Below, in pieces: positions 34,758 to 43,391 of a stretch of DNA of 45,000 nt. The DNA lies in contig NZ_CANLKW010000002.1 in the NCBI RefSeq assembly GCF_947491795.1, positions 1 to 45,000 of the forward strand. Direction: 5' to 3'. A program made the position numbers and the translations under genes. How positions within the stretch are numbered: position 1 is the stretch's first letter; each line of letters begins with the position of its first letter. The notes beneath the pieces are model-generated. The model had not been told where the DNA came from and did no database searches. It worked only from the letters and a program-made list of their open reading frames with translations. This DNA comes from an uncultured Roseobacter sp. Its GTDB lineage: Bacteria; Pseudomonadota; Alphaproteobacteria; Rhodobacterales; Rhodobacteraceae.

Positions 34758-35759
34758 TTACATCTCCAGCAGTGCATCCACCAGCTTACCGGCACCAAAC
34801 CGGAAGGGGTCAGTCGCCGGCAGGTTCATCCGGTCCTCAATCTCCTGCAGACAGGCTTTGGCCGCGGCTTCATCCAGCGCCTTGGTGTTTACCGAAACGC
34901 CGGTCACCTGACAGGCCGGGTTGGCGACACGGGCAATCGGCAGCGCTGTGTCCCGCAGCTGCTCCAGGCTCGGCAGGCTGAATTGCGGCAGGCCCCGCAT
35001 GTGCGTCCGCGTGGGTTCGTGGCAAAGCACCAGCGCATCCGGCTGCCCGCCGTGAATAAGCGCCATGGTCACACCGGAATAAGACACGTGGAACAGGCTG
35101 CCCTGGCCCTCAATGTGGTCCCAGTGATCCGCGTCATTGTCCGGTGTCAGATACTCAACCGCACCGGCCATAAAGTCCGCGATCACAGCATCAAGCGGCA
35201 CGCCTTTGCCGGTGATCAGAATACCCGTCTGGCCGGTCGCGCGGAAATCGGACTTCAGGCCGCGTTTGACCATTTCGGCGTCCATCGACATCGCGGTGTA
35301 CATTTTCCCGCAGGAACAATCAGTCCCGATCGCCAGCACACGTTTGCCGGTGCGTTTCTGTCCGTTGGCAATCGGATAGGCAACGGACGGCACACGCACA
35401 TCATGCAGGGTCATGCCGTTGACCTTGGCCGCCGCCTGCAGCTCGTCTTCGTTGCGCAGCAGGTTGTGCAGACCAGCGGCCAGGTCATAACCCATCTGCA
35501 GCGCTTTAACCAAAACCACTTTCCATTCGTCCGAGATCACACCACCCCGGTTGGCCACGCCGATCACCAGCGTTTTTGCGCCGGCCTTCAGGCCCTCTTC
35601 CAGTGTCATGTCCGTCAGGCCCATATCCGCGCCACAGCCCGGCAGCCGGAACTGGCCGACAGCGTTTTCCGGACGCCAGTCCCGGATGCCCTGGGCGACC
35701 TTGGCCGCCAGCTGGTCAGGCGCGTCTCCAAGGAACAAAAGGTAAGGTGTCTGGATCAT
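34758..35759 (-). CDS. dgcN: DgcN, D-glutamate N-acetyltransferase (DUF1611)
   Basis: A 333-residue DUF1611/DUF1612-family protein opening MIQTPYLLFLGDAPDQLAAK. The family P-loop-like C-terminal domain is seen from about residue 140, with GTDCSCGKMYTAMSMDAEM and FRATGQTGILITGKG, then LVLCHEPTRTHMRG. DgcN was described as the enzyme that N-acetylates D-glutamate before DgcA racemises it. It is upstream of dgcA on the same strand. The divergent neighbour is mcl1, and a set of repeated octamers fills the gap between them. Confidence 0.88.
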   Translation of the reverse strand: MIQTPYLLFLGDAPDQLAAKVAQGIRDWRPENAVGQFRLPGCGADMGLTDMTLEEGLKAGAKTLVIGVANRGGVISDEWKVVLVKALQMGYDLAAGLHNLLRNEDELQAAAKVNGMTLHDVRVPSVAYPIANGQKRTGKRVLAIGTDCSCGKMYTAMSMDAEMVKRGLKSDFRATGQTGILITGKGVPLDAVIADFMAGAVEYLTPDNDADHWDHIEGQGSLFHVSYSGVTMALIHGGQPDALVLCHEPTRTHMRGLPQFSLPSLEQLRDTALPIARVANPACQVTGVSVNTKALDEAAAKACLQEIEDRMNLPATDPFRFGAGKLVDALLEM

Positions 35760-35782
35760 GATTTAGCCTCCGTCAGATTTGC

Positions 35783-35992
35783 CGCAATTTCACCCAAACA
35801 GGCCGCAAAGACTTCGTGAAAACAGCGACATTAACGGCTTATGCGCAATTTTCTTCGAACAATTCTCCGGATTGATGAATTTTTCAGCGCCCGCATACCT
35901 CAGGCAACGCCGACTGAATTGCTGCGGATGCAAAATGCACTTGCAGCATACTGCGCAATTTAATACCAACCACAGCAACGCAATCGCAATTT
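35783..35992. promoter_or_regulatory. Four CGCAATTT octamers in the dgcN-mcl1 divergent gap
   Basis: The exact octamer CGCAATTT occurs at 35783-35790, 35844-35851, 35954-35961 and 35985-35992, always in the same orientation. The first lies about 24 bases before the dgcN start and the last about 20 bases before mcl1. The second and third share the longer TGCGCAATTT. Possible binders are a RamB/PccR-like acyl-CoA regulator or a D-glutamate-responsive LysR (DgcR). This is not shown. Confidence 0.4.
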
Positions 35993-36011
35993 TATTACCC
36001 AAGGGATCCGC

Positions 36012-36968
36012 ATGAGCTTCCGCATCCAACCGACTCCTCCTGCCCGTCCAAACCGCTGCCAGCTTTTCGGCCCGGGCTCGCGTCCGGCAATCTTTGAGAA
36101 AATGGCCGCGTCAGCGGCCGACGTGATCAACCTGGATCTGGAGGACAGCGTTGCCCCCACCGACAAAGACAGCGCACGGAAAAACATAATCGCTGCGATT
36201 TCGGACATCGACTGGGGCAGTAAAACCCTTTCTGTTCGGATCAACGGCCTGGACACGCCGTGGTGGTACCGCGACGTCGTGGACCTGCTCGAACAGGCCG
36301 GAGACCGCCTCGACCAGATCATGATCCCCAAGGTCGGATGCGCGGCAGATGTCTATGCGGTTGATGCCCTGGTCACCGCAATCGAAACCGCGAAAGGACG
36401 CAGCAAAAAAATCACTTTCGAGGTCATTATCGAATCCGCCGCCGGCATTGCACATGTCGGGGAAATCGCTGCCAGTTCCCCGCGCCTTGCAGCCATGAGC
36501 CTCGGCGCAGCAGATTTCGCGGCCTCCATGGGCATGGCAACCACCGGCATCGGAGGCACCCAGGAAAACTATTATATGATCCGCGAAGGCCAGAAACACT
36601 GGTCAGACCCCTGGCACTGGGCTCAGGCCGCCATCGTTGCAGCCTGCCGCACCCATGGCGTGCTGCCGGTAGACGGGCCTTTTGGTGATTTCTCTGACGA
36701 CGACGGCTTCCGCGCCCAGGCAAGGCGCTCTGCCACTCTGGGGATGGTCGGAAAATGGGCAATCCATCCCAAACAGGTTGCGATTGCCAATGAAGTCTTC
36801 ACCCCCTCACAGGAAGCCGTGACCGAGGCCCGTGAAATTCTGGCGGCAATGGAACAGGCCAAGGCCAACGGCGAAGGTGCGACAGTCTACAAAGGCCGTC
36901 TCGTTGACATTGCCTCGATCAAACAGGCCGAGGTCATCGTGCGCCAGTCCGAAATGATCTCTGGCTGA
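36012..36968 (+). CDS. mcl1: L-malyl-CoA/beta-methylmalyl-CoA lyase
   Basis: A 318-residue HpcH/HpaI-superfamily lyase of the Mcl1 type. It opens MSFRIQPTPPARPNRCQLFG, and shows the LFGPGSRPAIFEKMAASAAD, INLDLEDSVAP (metal- and CoA-binding) and FEVIIESAAGIAH (catalytic Glu) segments, with DGPFGDFSD and WAIHPKQV near the C-terminus. Mcl1 cleaves beta-methylmalyl-CoA to glyoxylate and propionyl-CoA and condenses or cleaves malyl-CoA in the ethylmalonyl-CoA pathway of acetate assimilation. The ATG at 36012 has AAGGGA upstream. Other pathway genes are not in the window. Confidence 0.95.
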   Translation: MSFRIQPTPPARPNRCQLFGPGSRPAIFEKMAASAADVINLDLEDSVAPTDKDSARKNIIAAISDIDWGSKTLSVRINGLDTPWWYRDVVDLLEQAGDRLDQIMIPKVGCAADVYAVDALVTAIETAKGRSKKITFEVIIESAAGIAHVGEIAASSPRLAAMSLGAADFAASMGMATTGIGGTQENYYMIREGQKHWSDPWHWAQAAIVAACRTHGVLPVDGPFGDFSDDDGFRAQARRSATLGMVGKWAIHPKQVAIANEVFTPSQEAVTEAREILAAMEQAKANGEGATVYKGRLVDIASIKQAEVIVRQSEMISG

Positions 36969-37037
36969 CGCAACTTTGATTTGGCAGGTACAGGATCACG
37001 TGTCTCAATAGGGCAGACCCATGAAAAGGACTGCCCG

Positions 37038-37508
37038 ATGCGCCTTACCGCTGCCCTGACTGCCATATTTCTGAGCCTCTCAACCGCCCTGGCCGGTGAC
37101 ATTGCGCTACGCGATGGCTGGGTCGTCATCGAAACCGGCCAGACTCATGCAGACCTGCTGAAAAACCTGCGGGCAGCCGTCAAAGCACACAAAATGGGCG
37201 TGGTGACCCAGGCCGGCCCCACCGCCACAGCCCGCAAAAGGGGGATCACCATTCCCGAAAACCGTGTTGTGGGTGTCTTTAACAATGATTTTGCCGTGCG
37301 CGTACTGGCGGCCTCCACCGCCGCGATGATCGAGGCCCCGATCCGCTTTTACGTGACAGAGGAAACAGACGGCACAGCCACCCTGTCCTGGAAAACACCG
37401 GGCTTCGTCTTCGCACCCTACTTCGACGAAGGCGGCGCAGAGCTGCGCGCTCTCGCTGCCGAACTGGATGAAAAATTCGCAGCCATCGGCCAGACAGCAA
37501 CACAATAG
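37038..37508 (+). CDS. DUF302 family exported protein
   Basis: A 156-residue protein with a signal peptide (MRLTAALTAIFLSLSTALAG) and one DUF302 domain (residues about 30-150, with DGWVVIETGQTHADLLKNLR, GVFNNDFAVRVLAASTAAM and APIRFYVTEETDGTATLSW). It is probably periplasmic. The family has no firm function; some members bind small ligands. The start at 37038 has AAAGGA in the upstream 15 bases. It is downstream of mcl1 on the same strand. Confidence 0.85.
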   Translation: MRLTAALTAIFLSLSTALAGDIALRDGWVVIETGQTHADLLKNLRAAVKAHKMGVVTQAGPTATARKRGITIPENRVVGVFNNDFAVRVLAASTAAMIEAPIRFYVTEETDGTATLSWKTPGFVFAPYFDEGGAELRALAAELDEKFAAIGQTATQ

Positions 37509-37514
37509 CCGGTT

Positions 37515-37547
37515 TCTTCTGGCCTGAAATATCCCCGCCGGAGGCAT
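37515..37547 (+). repeat. 33-bp dispersed repeat, copy 2
   Basis: Second copy of the TCTTCTGGCC to GCCGGAGGCAT element seen at 34704-34736, with 31 of 33 positions identical. It begins 6 bases after the DUF302 stop. It could mark a 3' end or an RNA-level element. Confidence 0.75.
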
Positions 37548-37627
37548 AAAATCTGACAGCGCGACCGTGCTTGCAAATCCTGCGGCGGCGGCAGACAAAG
37601 TCCCGGACATGATCCGGAACCACCGCC

Positions 37628-38224
37628 ATGACCACTGACATCCTTCTTGCCCTGGCCACCTTTGCCTTTGTCAGCTCGGCAACCCCCGGGCCCAATAACC
37701 TGATGCTGATGGCTTCCGGGGCCAACTACGGCTTTCTGCGCTCTGTGCCGCATATGCTGGGCATCTCGGTCGGCTTTGCCGTTATGATCATCCTGGTGGG
37801 TGCGGGACTGATGCAGATTTTTGATGCCTTTCCGATCAGCTTCACGATACTCCGGGTGCTGGCAGTCATCTATATGACCTGGCTGGCCTGGAAAATTGCA
37901 ACAGCGGCTCCCGTTGCCGACCAGACGGTCACGGGCCGCCCTATGACATTCCTGCAGGCCGCGGCTTTTCAATGGGTCAACCCCAAGGCCTGGGCAATGG
38001 CCCTGACGGCGCTGACAGTTTATGCGCCGGATGCTGCGCTTGCATCTTTTGTCACTGTCGCCCTTGTGTTCTGCCTGGTGAACCTGCCTGCAATTACTCT
38101 GTGGACAGTCCTGGGCCAGCAGGTGGCACGCCTGCTCACCAGCCCGACACGCCTGCGCATCTTTAACCGCATCATGGCCGCCCTGCTGCTTGCGTCTCTC
38201 TGGCCGGTGCTGCGTCCGGGCTGA
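37628..38224 (+). CDS. LysE-family amino acid exporter
   Basis: A 198-residue LysE/RhtB-type membrane protein with about six hydrophobic helices. It opens MTTDILLALATFAFVSSATP and GPNNLMLMASGANYGFLRS, the family signature with the conserved GPN after the first helix; FQWVNPKAWAMALTALTVY supplies the second family motif. It would export amino acids or their analogues by proton exchange. The substrate cannot be told. It lies between DUF302 and accA on the same strand, without a clear operon link. Confidence 0.88.
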   Translation: MTTDILLALATFAFVSSATPGPNNLMLMASGANYGFLRSVPHMLGISVGFAVMIILVGAGLMQIFDAFPISFTILRVLAVIYMTWLAWKIATAAPVADQTVTGRPMTFLQAAAFQWVNPKAWAMALTALTVYAPDAALASFVTVALVFCLVNLPAITLWTVLGQQVARLLTSPTRLRIFNRIMAALLLASLWPVLRPG

Positions 38225-38283
38225 GGCCGTTGCATTGCCCGTGAATGCCCGCCATATAACAGGGGTCTGATGCGGAGACCCGA

Positions 38284-39246
38284 ATGACCCAGTACATGGA
38301 CTTTGAAAAACCCCTGGCCGAAATCGAAGGCAAGGCAGAGGAACTGAGGGCCCTGGCCCGCTCGGACGAGAGCATGGATGTCTCGGACGAGGCCGGGGCA
38401 CTTGATGTCAAAGCCCGCGCCATGCTCGAGGATCTCTATAAATCCCTGACACCCTGGCGCAAATGCCAGGTTGCCCGTCACCCCGAGCGTCCGCATTGCC
38501 AGGATTATATCGACGCGCTTTTCTCTGATTACACGCCGCTTGCAGGCGACCGTAACTTTGCCGACGATCACGCCGTCATGGGCGGTCTGGCGCGGTTCGA
38601 CGGAAAACCGGTCATGGTCATCGGCCACGAGAAAGGCAACGATACGCGCTCGCGGATCGAACGGAATTTCGGCATGGCCCGCCCCGAAGGATACCGCAAA
38701 GCCATCCGCCTGATGGATCTCGCACACCGCTTTGGCCTGCCTGTTGTCACCCTTGTGGACACACCGGGCGCCTACCCTGGCAAAGGGGCCGAGGAACGCG
38801 GCCAGTCCGAAGCCATCGCCCGCGCCACCGAGAAATGCCTTCAGATCGGCGTGCCGCTGGTGTCTGTCATCATCGGCGAAGGCGGCTCGGGCGGCGCTGT
38901 GGCCTTTGCCACGGCAAACCGCGTCGCAATGCTGGAGCATTCCGTGTATTCAGTGATCAGCCCGGAGGGCTGTGCCTCGATCCTGTGGAAAGACGCCGAG
39001 AAAATGCGCGAAGCGGCCGAGGCTTTGCGGTTGACCGCGCAGGATCTCAAACAGCTCGCCGTCATTGACCGTATCATCACCGAACCGCTGGGCGGTGCGC
39101 ACCGCGATCCACTGGTTGCCATCAAATCCGTAGGCAACGCGATCGGCGACATGCTGGACGGTCTGTCAGAAAAGGATCCTGCGGCGCTGATTGCGGATCG
39201 CCGCAGAAAATTCCTCGATCTGGGCAAACAGGGCCTCGCGGCCTGA
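38284..39246 (+). CDS. accA: Acetyl-CoA carboxylase carboxyltransferase subunit alpha
   Basis: A 320-residue AccA, one half of the carboxyltransferase that makes malonyl-CoA, the first committed step of fatty acid synthesis. It opens [20 protein letters not shown], and has [40 protein letters not shown] and [18 protein letters not shown], the standard crotonase-fold motifs. Length is normal and GGAG lies before the start. Its 3' end is convergent with the GntR gene 19 bases away. Confidence 0.97.
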   Translation: MTQYMDFEKPLAEIEGKAEELRALARSDESMDVSDEAGALDVKARAMLEDLYKSLTPWRKCQVARHPERPHCQDYIDALFSDYTPLAGDRNFADDHAVMGGLARFDGKPVMVIGHEKGNDTRSRIERNFGMARPEGYRKAIRLMDLAHRFGLPVVTLVDTPGAYPGKGAEERGQSEAIARATEKCLQIGVPLVSVIIGEGGSGGAVAFATANRVAMLEHSVYSVISPEGCASILWKDAEKMREAAEALRLTAQDLKQLAVIDRIITEPLGGAHRDPLVAIKSVGNAIGDMLDGLSEKDPAALIADRRRKFLDLGKQGLAA

Positions 39247-39265
39247 TCCCGCTGCGGCCCGCGTT

Positions 39266-39916
39266 CTAGCTGGCCAGCATGCGCAGACCCTGCGTGACAT
39301 CAGACCGGACAGCCAGCCGCAGTCCGGGCTCATCCCCCGCACGTAACGCAGCAATGATCAGACGGTGAAACTGAGGCGGCTCGGTTTTGCGCAGTTTCCC
39401 ATAAAGCGCCCGCATGGTCGGGCCCAGCTGCAGCCAGACAGTCTCTGCCATCGCCAGCATGGCCGGGGCCTGAGCACGCAGATAGAGTGTACGGTGAAAT
39501 TCCAGATTGGTCCGGATATAGCTGACGGCGTCCCGGTGCGCGACGGCCTCTGCCACCGCTGTATTGATGGTCTGCAACCGCTCGATCAGCGCCATATGCG
39601 CACGCGGCAGCGCCCGGCTGGCCAGCTCCACCTCGATCAGGGCCCGCAGGGCTGCCAGCTCCTCGATCCGCTCGTTGCTCAGCTCCGGCGTCGAGATACG
39701 CCCGGAGGTCGACATGGTCAGCGCGCCCTCTGCCACCAGACGCCGCGCAGATTCGCGCGCGGGTGTCATGGATACGCCAAACTCCCGTCCGATCCCGCGC
39801 AGGGTCAGCGCCTGCCCGGGCGGCAGCTCGCCCTGCATGATACGCGCGCGCAATACGCGGTACACCCGGTCGTGGGCGGCAGGGGCGGCATCGGGTGGGC
39901 GCTGGTTCAGTATCAT
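39266..39916 (-). CDS. GntR-family regulator, FCD type
   Basis: A 216-residue GntR regulator. The N-terminal winged helix-turn-helix has RVLRARIMQGELPPGQALTL and GREFGVSMTPARESARRLV; the C-terminal FCD helical domain (residues about 80-216) contains ERIEELAALRALIEVELASR and likely metal- or ligand-binding histidines. FCD regulators sense organic acids or similar small metabolites. The start at 39914-39916 has only a weak ribosome binding site. It is downstream of the peptidase gene on the same strand, and no target can be named from position. Confidence 0.9.
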   Translation of the reverse strand: MILNQRPPDAAPAAHDRVYRVLRARIMQGELPPGQALTLRGIGREFGVSMTPARESARRLVAEGALTMSTSGRISTPELSNERIEELAALRALIEVELASRALPRAHMALIERLQTINTAVAEAVAHRDAVSYIRTNLEFHRTLYLRAQAPAMLAMAETVWLQLGPTMRALYGKLRKTEPPQFHRLIIAALRAGDEPGLRLAVRSDVTQGLRMLAS

Positions 39917-39947
39917 GCATCGTTTGTGATCACAAAATCAAAGCCCG

Positions 39948-40655
39948 TCAAGAAGTGCGGCCCTTGTCCGTGAAACGGTACCGGTGCAATTCCCCGCCAG
40001 AGGTGCGCAGCCAGCGGCGCGGTGCGTCATACTCGCCATAGATGCGCTCCACCCCTGCCCAGAAAGCGGCAGAGTGATTCATCTGAGCCAGATGCGCCAC
40101 TTCATGGGCCGCGACATACTCCAGCACCCCCGGGGGGGCCATGATCAGACGCCAGGAATACATCAGCCGGCCCTCCGACGTGCACGACCCCCAGCGCGAG
40201 CGTGTATCCCGCAGGGTGATTGCGCTGTAGGGCCTGCCCAGCCGCTCTGCATAGAAATCCGAGGCCTCTGCCAGCCGCACGCGAGCCAGTTCGCGCAGAT
40301 GCCCCGCCAGCCTGCGTCCGATGCGCTCCGGGTCTCCGGGTACACGCACCTGACCTTCTGTGAACACGACACGCCGTCCACTGCCGCTGCGGATTTCATG
40401 CGGCTCGCCCGCTATGGGAATTACACTGCCCGGGCCGATCTGCACATCCTCACCCCGCGCCTCCAGGTGCCTGCGAATCCACGACTGTTTTTCCCGGGCA
40501 AAGGACAACGCCTCGCGCTCTGACACACGCCGCGGCAGGGTCAGTGTGACCCGGCCGTCCAGCTGTGACACCCGCAGCGAAATGCGTCGCGCCCGCGCCG
40601 AACGGCGCAGGACAACGGGAATCGGCGGATCGCCCGGCAGTGTAATCTGGGACAT
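39948..40655 (-). CDS. YgjP-like (M48-type) metallopeptidase
   Basis: A 235-residue protein of the YgjP/DUF45 family. The zinc-binding HExxH motif is in EYVAAHEVAHLAQMNHSAAF (about residues 178-197), preceded by the family SRWGSCTSEGRLMYSWRLIM. The N-terminal half is a beta domain (ARARRISLRVSQLDGRVTLT). No signal peptide. It may be a protease or an unidentified hydrolase. The ATG at 40653-40655 has CAGGAGCCC upstream; the open frame extends further but the extension is not family-like. Confidence 0.88.
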   Translation of the reverse strand: MSQITLPGDPPIPVVLRRSARARRISLRVSQLDGRVTLTLPRRVSEREALSFAREKQSWIRRHLEARGEDVQIGPGSVIPIAGEPHEIRSGSGRRVVFTEGQVRVPGDPERIGRRLAGHLRELARVRLAEASDFYAERLGRPYSAITLRDTRSRWGSCTSEGRLMYSWRLIMAPPGVLEYVAAHEVAHLAQMNHSAAFWAGVERIYGEYDAPRRWLRTSGGELHRYRFTDKGRTS

Positions 40656-40767
40656 TATCGGGCTCCTGATCTCCTGCCCTGTCCGGCAGGCCTTTACAGC
40701 CCCCGTTGCATATGGCACTTGGCCGGAATCATCTATACATGAACCACAAATGCAAAGGGGGTTTTTC

Positions 40768-41100
40768 ATGCCCAAGGAAGAATGGGGAACCAAGCGCCTC
40801 TGCCCCACTACTGGCAAGCGGTTTTATGACCTGAACGCAAATCCGGTCATCAGTCCCTACTCTGGTGAAGTAGTCGAGATTGACAACTCCAAGTCGCGCA
40901 TGATTGCCGCCGACGCCGAGGATGCCGCGACTGCGAAGGCCAAAGCGGCCAAAGCCGATGACGAAGTTGTTCTGGACGATGACGACGAGGACGTCGATGT
41001 GGATCTGGGCGATGATATCCTGGACGACGACGAGGATGATGATGACAGCGTCCCGCTCGACGAAATCGCCGACGTCGCCTCCGAGGATGACGACAGCTGA
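40768..41100 (+). CDS. TIGR02300 family protein with acidic tail
   Basis: A 110-residue protein. The N-terminal half (MPKEEWGTKRLCPTTGKRFY) with DLNANPVISPYSGEVV is the TIGR02300 signature, a single FYDLN-type domain found in alphaproteobacteria. The C-terminal half is made almost only of Asp, Glu and Ala, with runs of Asp (about residues 70-105), and is probably disordered. The function is unknown; acidic tails often bind basic proteins or metals. An upstream ATG at 40750 is less likely because AAAGGGG precedes 40768. Confidence 0.88.
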   Translation: MPKEEWGTKRLCPTTGKRFYDLNANPVISPYSGEVVEIDNSKSRMIAADAEDAATAKAKAAKADDEVVLDDDDEDVDVDLGDDILDDDEDDDDSVPLDEIADVASEDDDS

Positions 41101-41192
41101 TTTTGCAACAAGTCGCGCGGCGGGTCATTTTTACGCTTGATCCCGCCCCGCGATGCGCCTATTCAGCGGCGCACCGGACATATGTCCACGAT

Positions 41193-41268
41193 GGGGCCTT
41201 AGCTCAGCTGGGAGAGCGCCTGCATGGCATGCAGGAGGTCAGCGGTTCGATCCCGCTAGGCTCCACCA
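41193..41268 (+). tRNA. tRNA-Ala(GGC)
   Basis: A complete 76-base tRNA. The acceptor stem GGGGCCT pairs with AGGCTCC, and the 3' end is encoded as ACCA. The anticodon loop ATGGCAT puts GGC at the anticodon, reading GCC and GCT. The D arm (AGCTCAGCTGGGAGAGCG) and T arm (GCGGTTCGATCCCGC) are normal. Confidence 0.95.
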
Positions 41269-41412
41269 AATCCCCCCACCGATCCTTTCGCTGCGCATGG
41301 CACTGCTCGTGCCGCAGAGATGGTGCGCAACCTTGTCGATCACACAGGCGAAACCCATCCTTTCCCGCGGGGCTGACAGCCGCGGAGAGCTCTGTCTGCA
41401 CGTCTATTCGTC

Positions 41413-41937
41413 TCACCGGTTACGGGCATTCGGGGGCACCTGCGGCATCGCTGACAGATTGGTTGGTCCGGGCTCTGCACCGGCGGCTGTCAGCATTGCA
41501 TGGACCTGTCCGCGGTGGTGTGTCTGGTGATTGAAAAGCTCGGCAGCACAAAGGCTTTTTGGTTTCTCAATGCGGGTTGAGCCATCGCCCGGATACCAGA
41601 CGGCCACGCCCGCCAGATCTGCATCGACCAGCAGGTCTGCCCACGCCTCGATTTCGGCGTCACGTTCCATCCGCAGGGTTTTATAGTCGCTCCAGACCGA
41701 CGGGCTGGTCAGCGAGTGCCTGATAGTCTCCTCCGGTCGCGCGTTCCCCTTCAAACGGTTCAGTATCAGAGCGTCGGCCCAGTAAAGGTGGTTCAGCGTC
41801 GCCGCTATCGATCGGAAAAATGCGCCCCGGTCTTTCTGGCGGGCCGCGTCGGAAAGTTCATCTGCTGCGCTGAGCAGCGAGGTATTCTGCCAGGCGTTAT
41901 AACGCGCCATGAAACGGCAGTAATTGGCTGAGATCAT
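41413..41937 (-). CDS. DinB-family protein
   Basis: A 174-residue DinB/YfiT-like four-helix bundle. The conserved metal-binding histidines are in TLNHLYWAD (about residue 48) and FNHQTHHRGQVHAML (about residues 136-146). Such proteins bind a divalent metal and some transfer thiols or act on small substrates. The start at 41935-41937 has AAAGGAGCC upstream. It lies between tRNA-Ala and the IS/recombinase scars. Confidence 0.9.
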   Translation of the reverse strand: MISANYCRFMARYNAWQNTSLLSAADELSDAARQKDRGAFFRSIAATLNHLYWADALILNRLKGNARPEETIRHSLTSPSVWSDYKTLRMERDAEIEAWADLLVDADLAGVAVWYPGDGSTRIEKPKSLCAAELFNHQTHHRGQVHAMLTAAGAEPGPTNLSAMPQVPPNARNR

Positions 41938-41998
41938 CTTCTAAGGCTCCTTTAGCTGTTTTGGTGGGATGGTCCGGGGGCACTTGCGTGAAAACGCC

Positions 41999-42121
41999 TT
42001 ACTGGCGCGCCAGGACAATCCTGATCTTTTCCTCGGCCGAGTAGTGCTTGCGGGTCTAGCGCTTGATGCCCCTGACCAACTTGTCAGCGGCGTCTTTCGA
42101 TGTTCCGGATTTCTTGTTCAT
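41999..42121 (-). pseudogene. IS3-family transposase OrfA remnant with internal stop
   Basis: On the minus strand from the ATG at 42119-42121 the frame reads MNKKSGTSKDAADKLVRGIK, then R, a TAG stop, and TRKHYSAEEKIRIVLARQ before a TAA at 41999-42001. This matches the first about 40 residues of an IS3-type OrfA (KxSAEEKIRIVLA is characteristic) with a nonsense codon in place of Lys. The rest of the element is missing. It is the scar of an old insertion next to the recombinase remnant. Confidence 0.75.
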
Positions 42122-42189
42122 CTTCGCTCCATAATGGCTTCGATGAACCAGAAATCCTCCGTTGCTCAAACACCTAAATTTGTCCGATC

Positions 42190-43035
42190 GGCGCTGACGT
42201 CACACACTATGCGGTATCAGGGGCTTCCCTTACGCGTCCTGGCATCCAGATGCTCATGCAGGACGCGGCAGCGGGCAAATTTGATGAGGTGGTCTCTGAG
42301 GCACTGAATCGTGTATCACGTGATCAACAAGATATTGCAGCAGTATACTCGATGATCTCGCAAACGCACATGGGCTGCTCTAGCGCCCGCAACACAGGCA
42401 TCTGCTCCAACCGGAAGGGCATCCACCGTGAGAAACTCGAAGCTGGCGTTCTCAGCGCCCTTGAAGAGCACTTAATGGACCCAGAGCTCTGCGCTGTATT
42501 TTGTGAAGAGTATACAAAACACATGAACAAGCTCCGCAGCGAACATGACGCCGCGTTGAATCAGTTCAGGGCAGAACACGAACGGACAAAGAATAAGCTG
42601 TCGCAAATGGTTGACGCCATCTGTGACGGCGCGCCTGTCGCGCCCATCAAGGACAGAATGCACGCTTTGGAAAACCGCAGGGTGGAACTTGAAGCCTTGT
42701 TGGAGGACGTTGAGGAACCGCCTCCGCTCCTACATCCAAACATGTCGCACAGATATCGTGTCCAAGTGGGGCAACTGATAGAAACACTAAATTCGCAAGA
42801 GCATCGCGCCGAAGCGATTGATGCTGTTCGATCCCTCATCGAGAAGATCGTACTGACACCTGACGACAGCGAAAACCGTCTTGTGTCTGATCTTCACGGC
42901 AGTCTGGCTGGAATACTGGCTCTGTCAGACGAAACGAAGTCCAAGTCGCAACTAACAAACGCTGTACTCGAAGCACACAAGGCCGCGTTAGGGCTTGTCC
43001 AAAACGACCAAAGCGCCCCAGAGGGCGCTTCGGAG
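42190..43035 (+). pseudogene. Large serine recombinase remnant with internal deletion
   Basis: The frame encodes the end of a resolvase domain (HYAVSGASLTRPGIQMLMQD, GKFDEVVSEALNRVSRD, QQDIAAVY) and then, near 42355, jumps in frame to the zinc-ribbon and coiled-coil part (CSSARNTGICSNRKGIHREK, LEEHLMDPELCAVF). The region between, normally the rest of the catalytic core and the DNA-binding recombinase domain, is missing, and so is the N-terminal catalytic serine. An ATG-initiated frame of 278 codons exists from 42250 but would be inactive. Its last codons run into a terminator and tRNA-fMet, where the translation is spurious. It is a scar of an integrative element or phage. Confidence 0.75.
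43011..43030 (-). terminator. Terminator of the rRNA operon
   Basis: AAGCGCCC, a CAGA loop and GGGCGCTT form a perfect eight-pair stem. On the minus strand it is followed by a T-rich stretch (TTGGTCGTTTT). It lies just after tRNA-fMet, at the end of the rRNA transcript. Confidence 0.7.
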
Positions 43036-43042
43036 GTTAAAT

Positions 43043-43119
<77 letters not shown>

Positions 43120-43195
43120 CCAATTGCGCTGCCTCAGGTCAGATCTGATATGAGGCGCATCGAAAGAGAGATACGGAACAGAGGTTTTACTAGGT

Positions 43196-43310
43196 TTGGC
43201 GGTGACCTACTCTCCCACGCCTTAAGACGCAGTACCATCGGCGCTACAGCACTTAACTGCCAGGTTCGGGATGGGGCTGGGTGTTTTGCTTGCGCTATGA
43301 CCACCAAACC
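43196..43310 (-). rRNA. 5S rRNA
   Basis: The minus strand carries a complete 5S rRNA of about 115 bases, beginning TTTGGTGGTCATAGCGC and ending GTCACCGCCAAA, whose ends pair. The conserved CCCATCCCGAAC and GAGAGTAGG segments are present. Ends may be off by a few bases. Confidence 0.94.
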
Positions 43311-43391
43311 ATGAAAAACCTCTGTCCAAGTCACGTACGACTGTGTTGTGTATGCTTTTGAGCCTATTAGAAAATCTCTCTTCTACTGGAT

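Noticed and set aside
34677..35819. Plus-strand frame of 380 codons opposite dgcN
   Set aside because: Antisense to dgcN and containing many His/Arg codons typical of shadow frames.
40980..41090. Repetitive GAC/GAT stretch, first looked like a simple repeat
   Set aside because: It is the acidic tail of the TIGR02300 protein, so the repetition is explained by coding.
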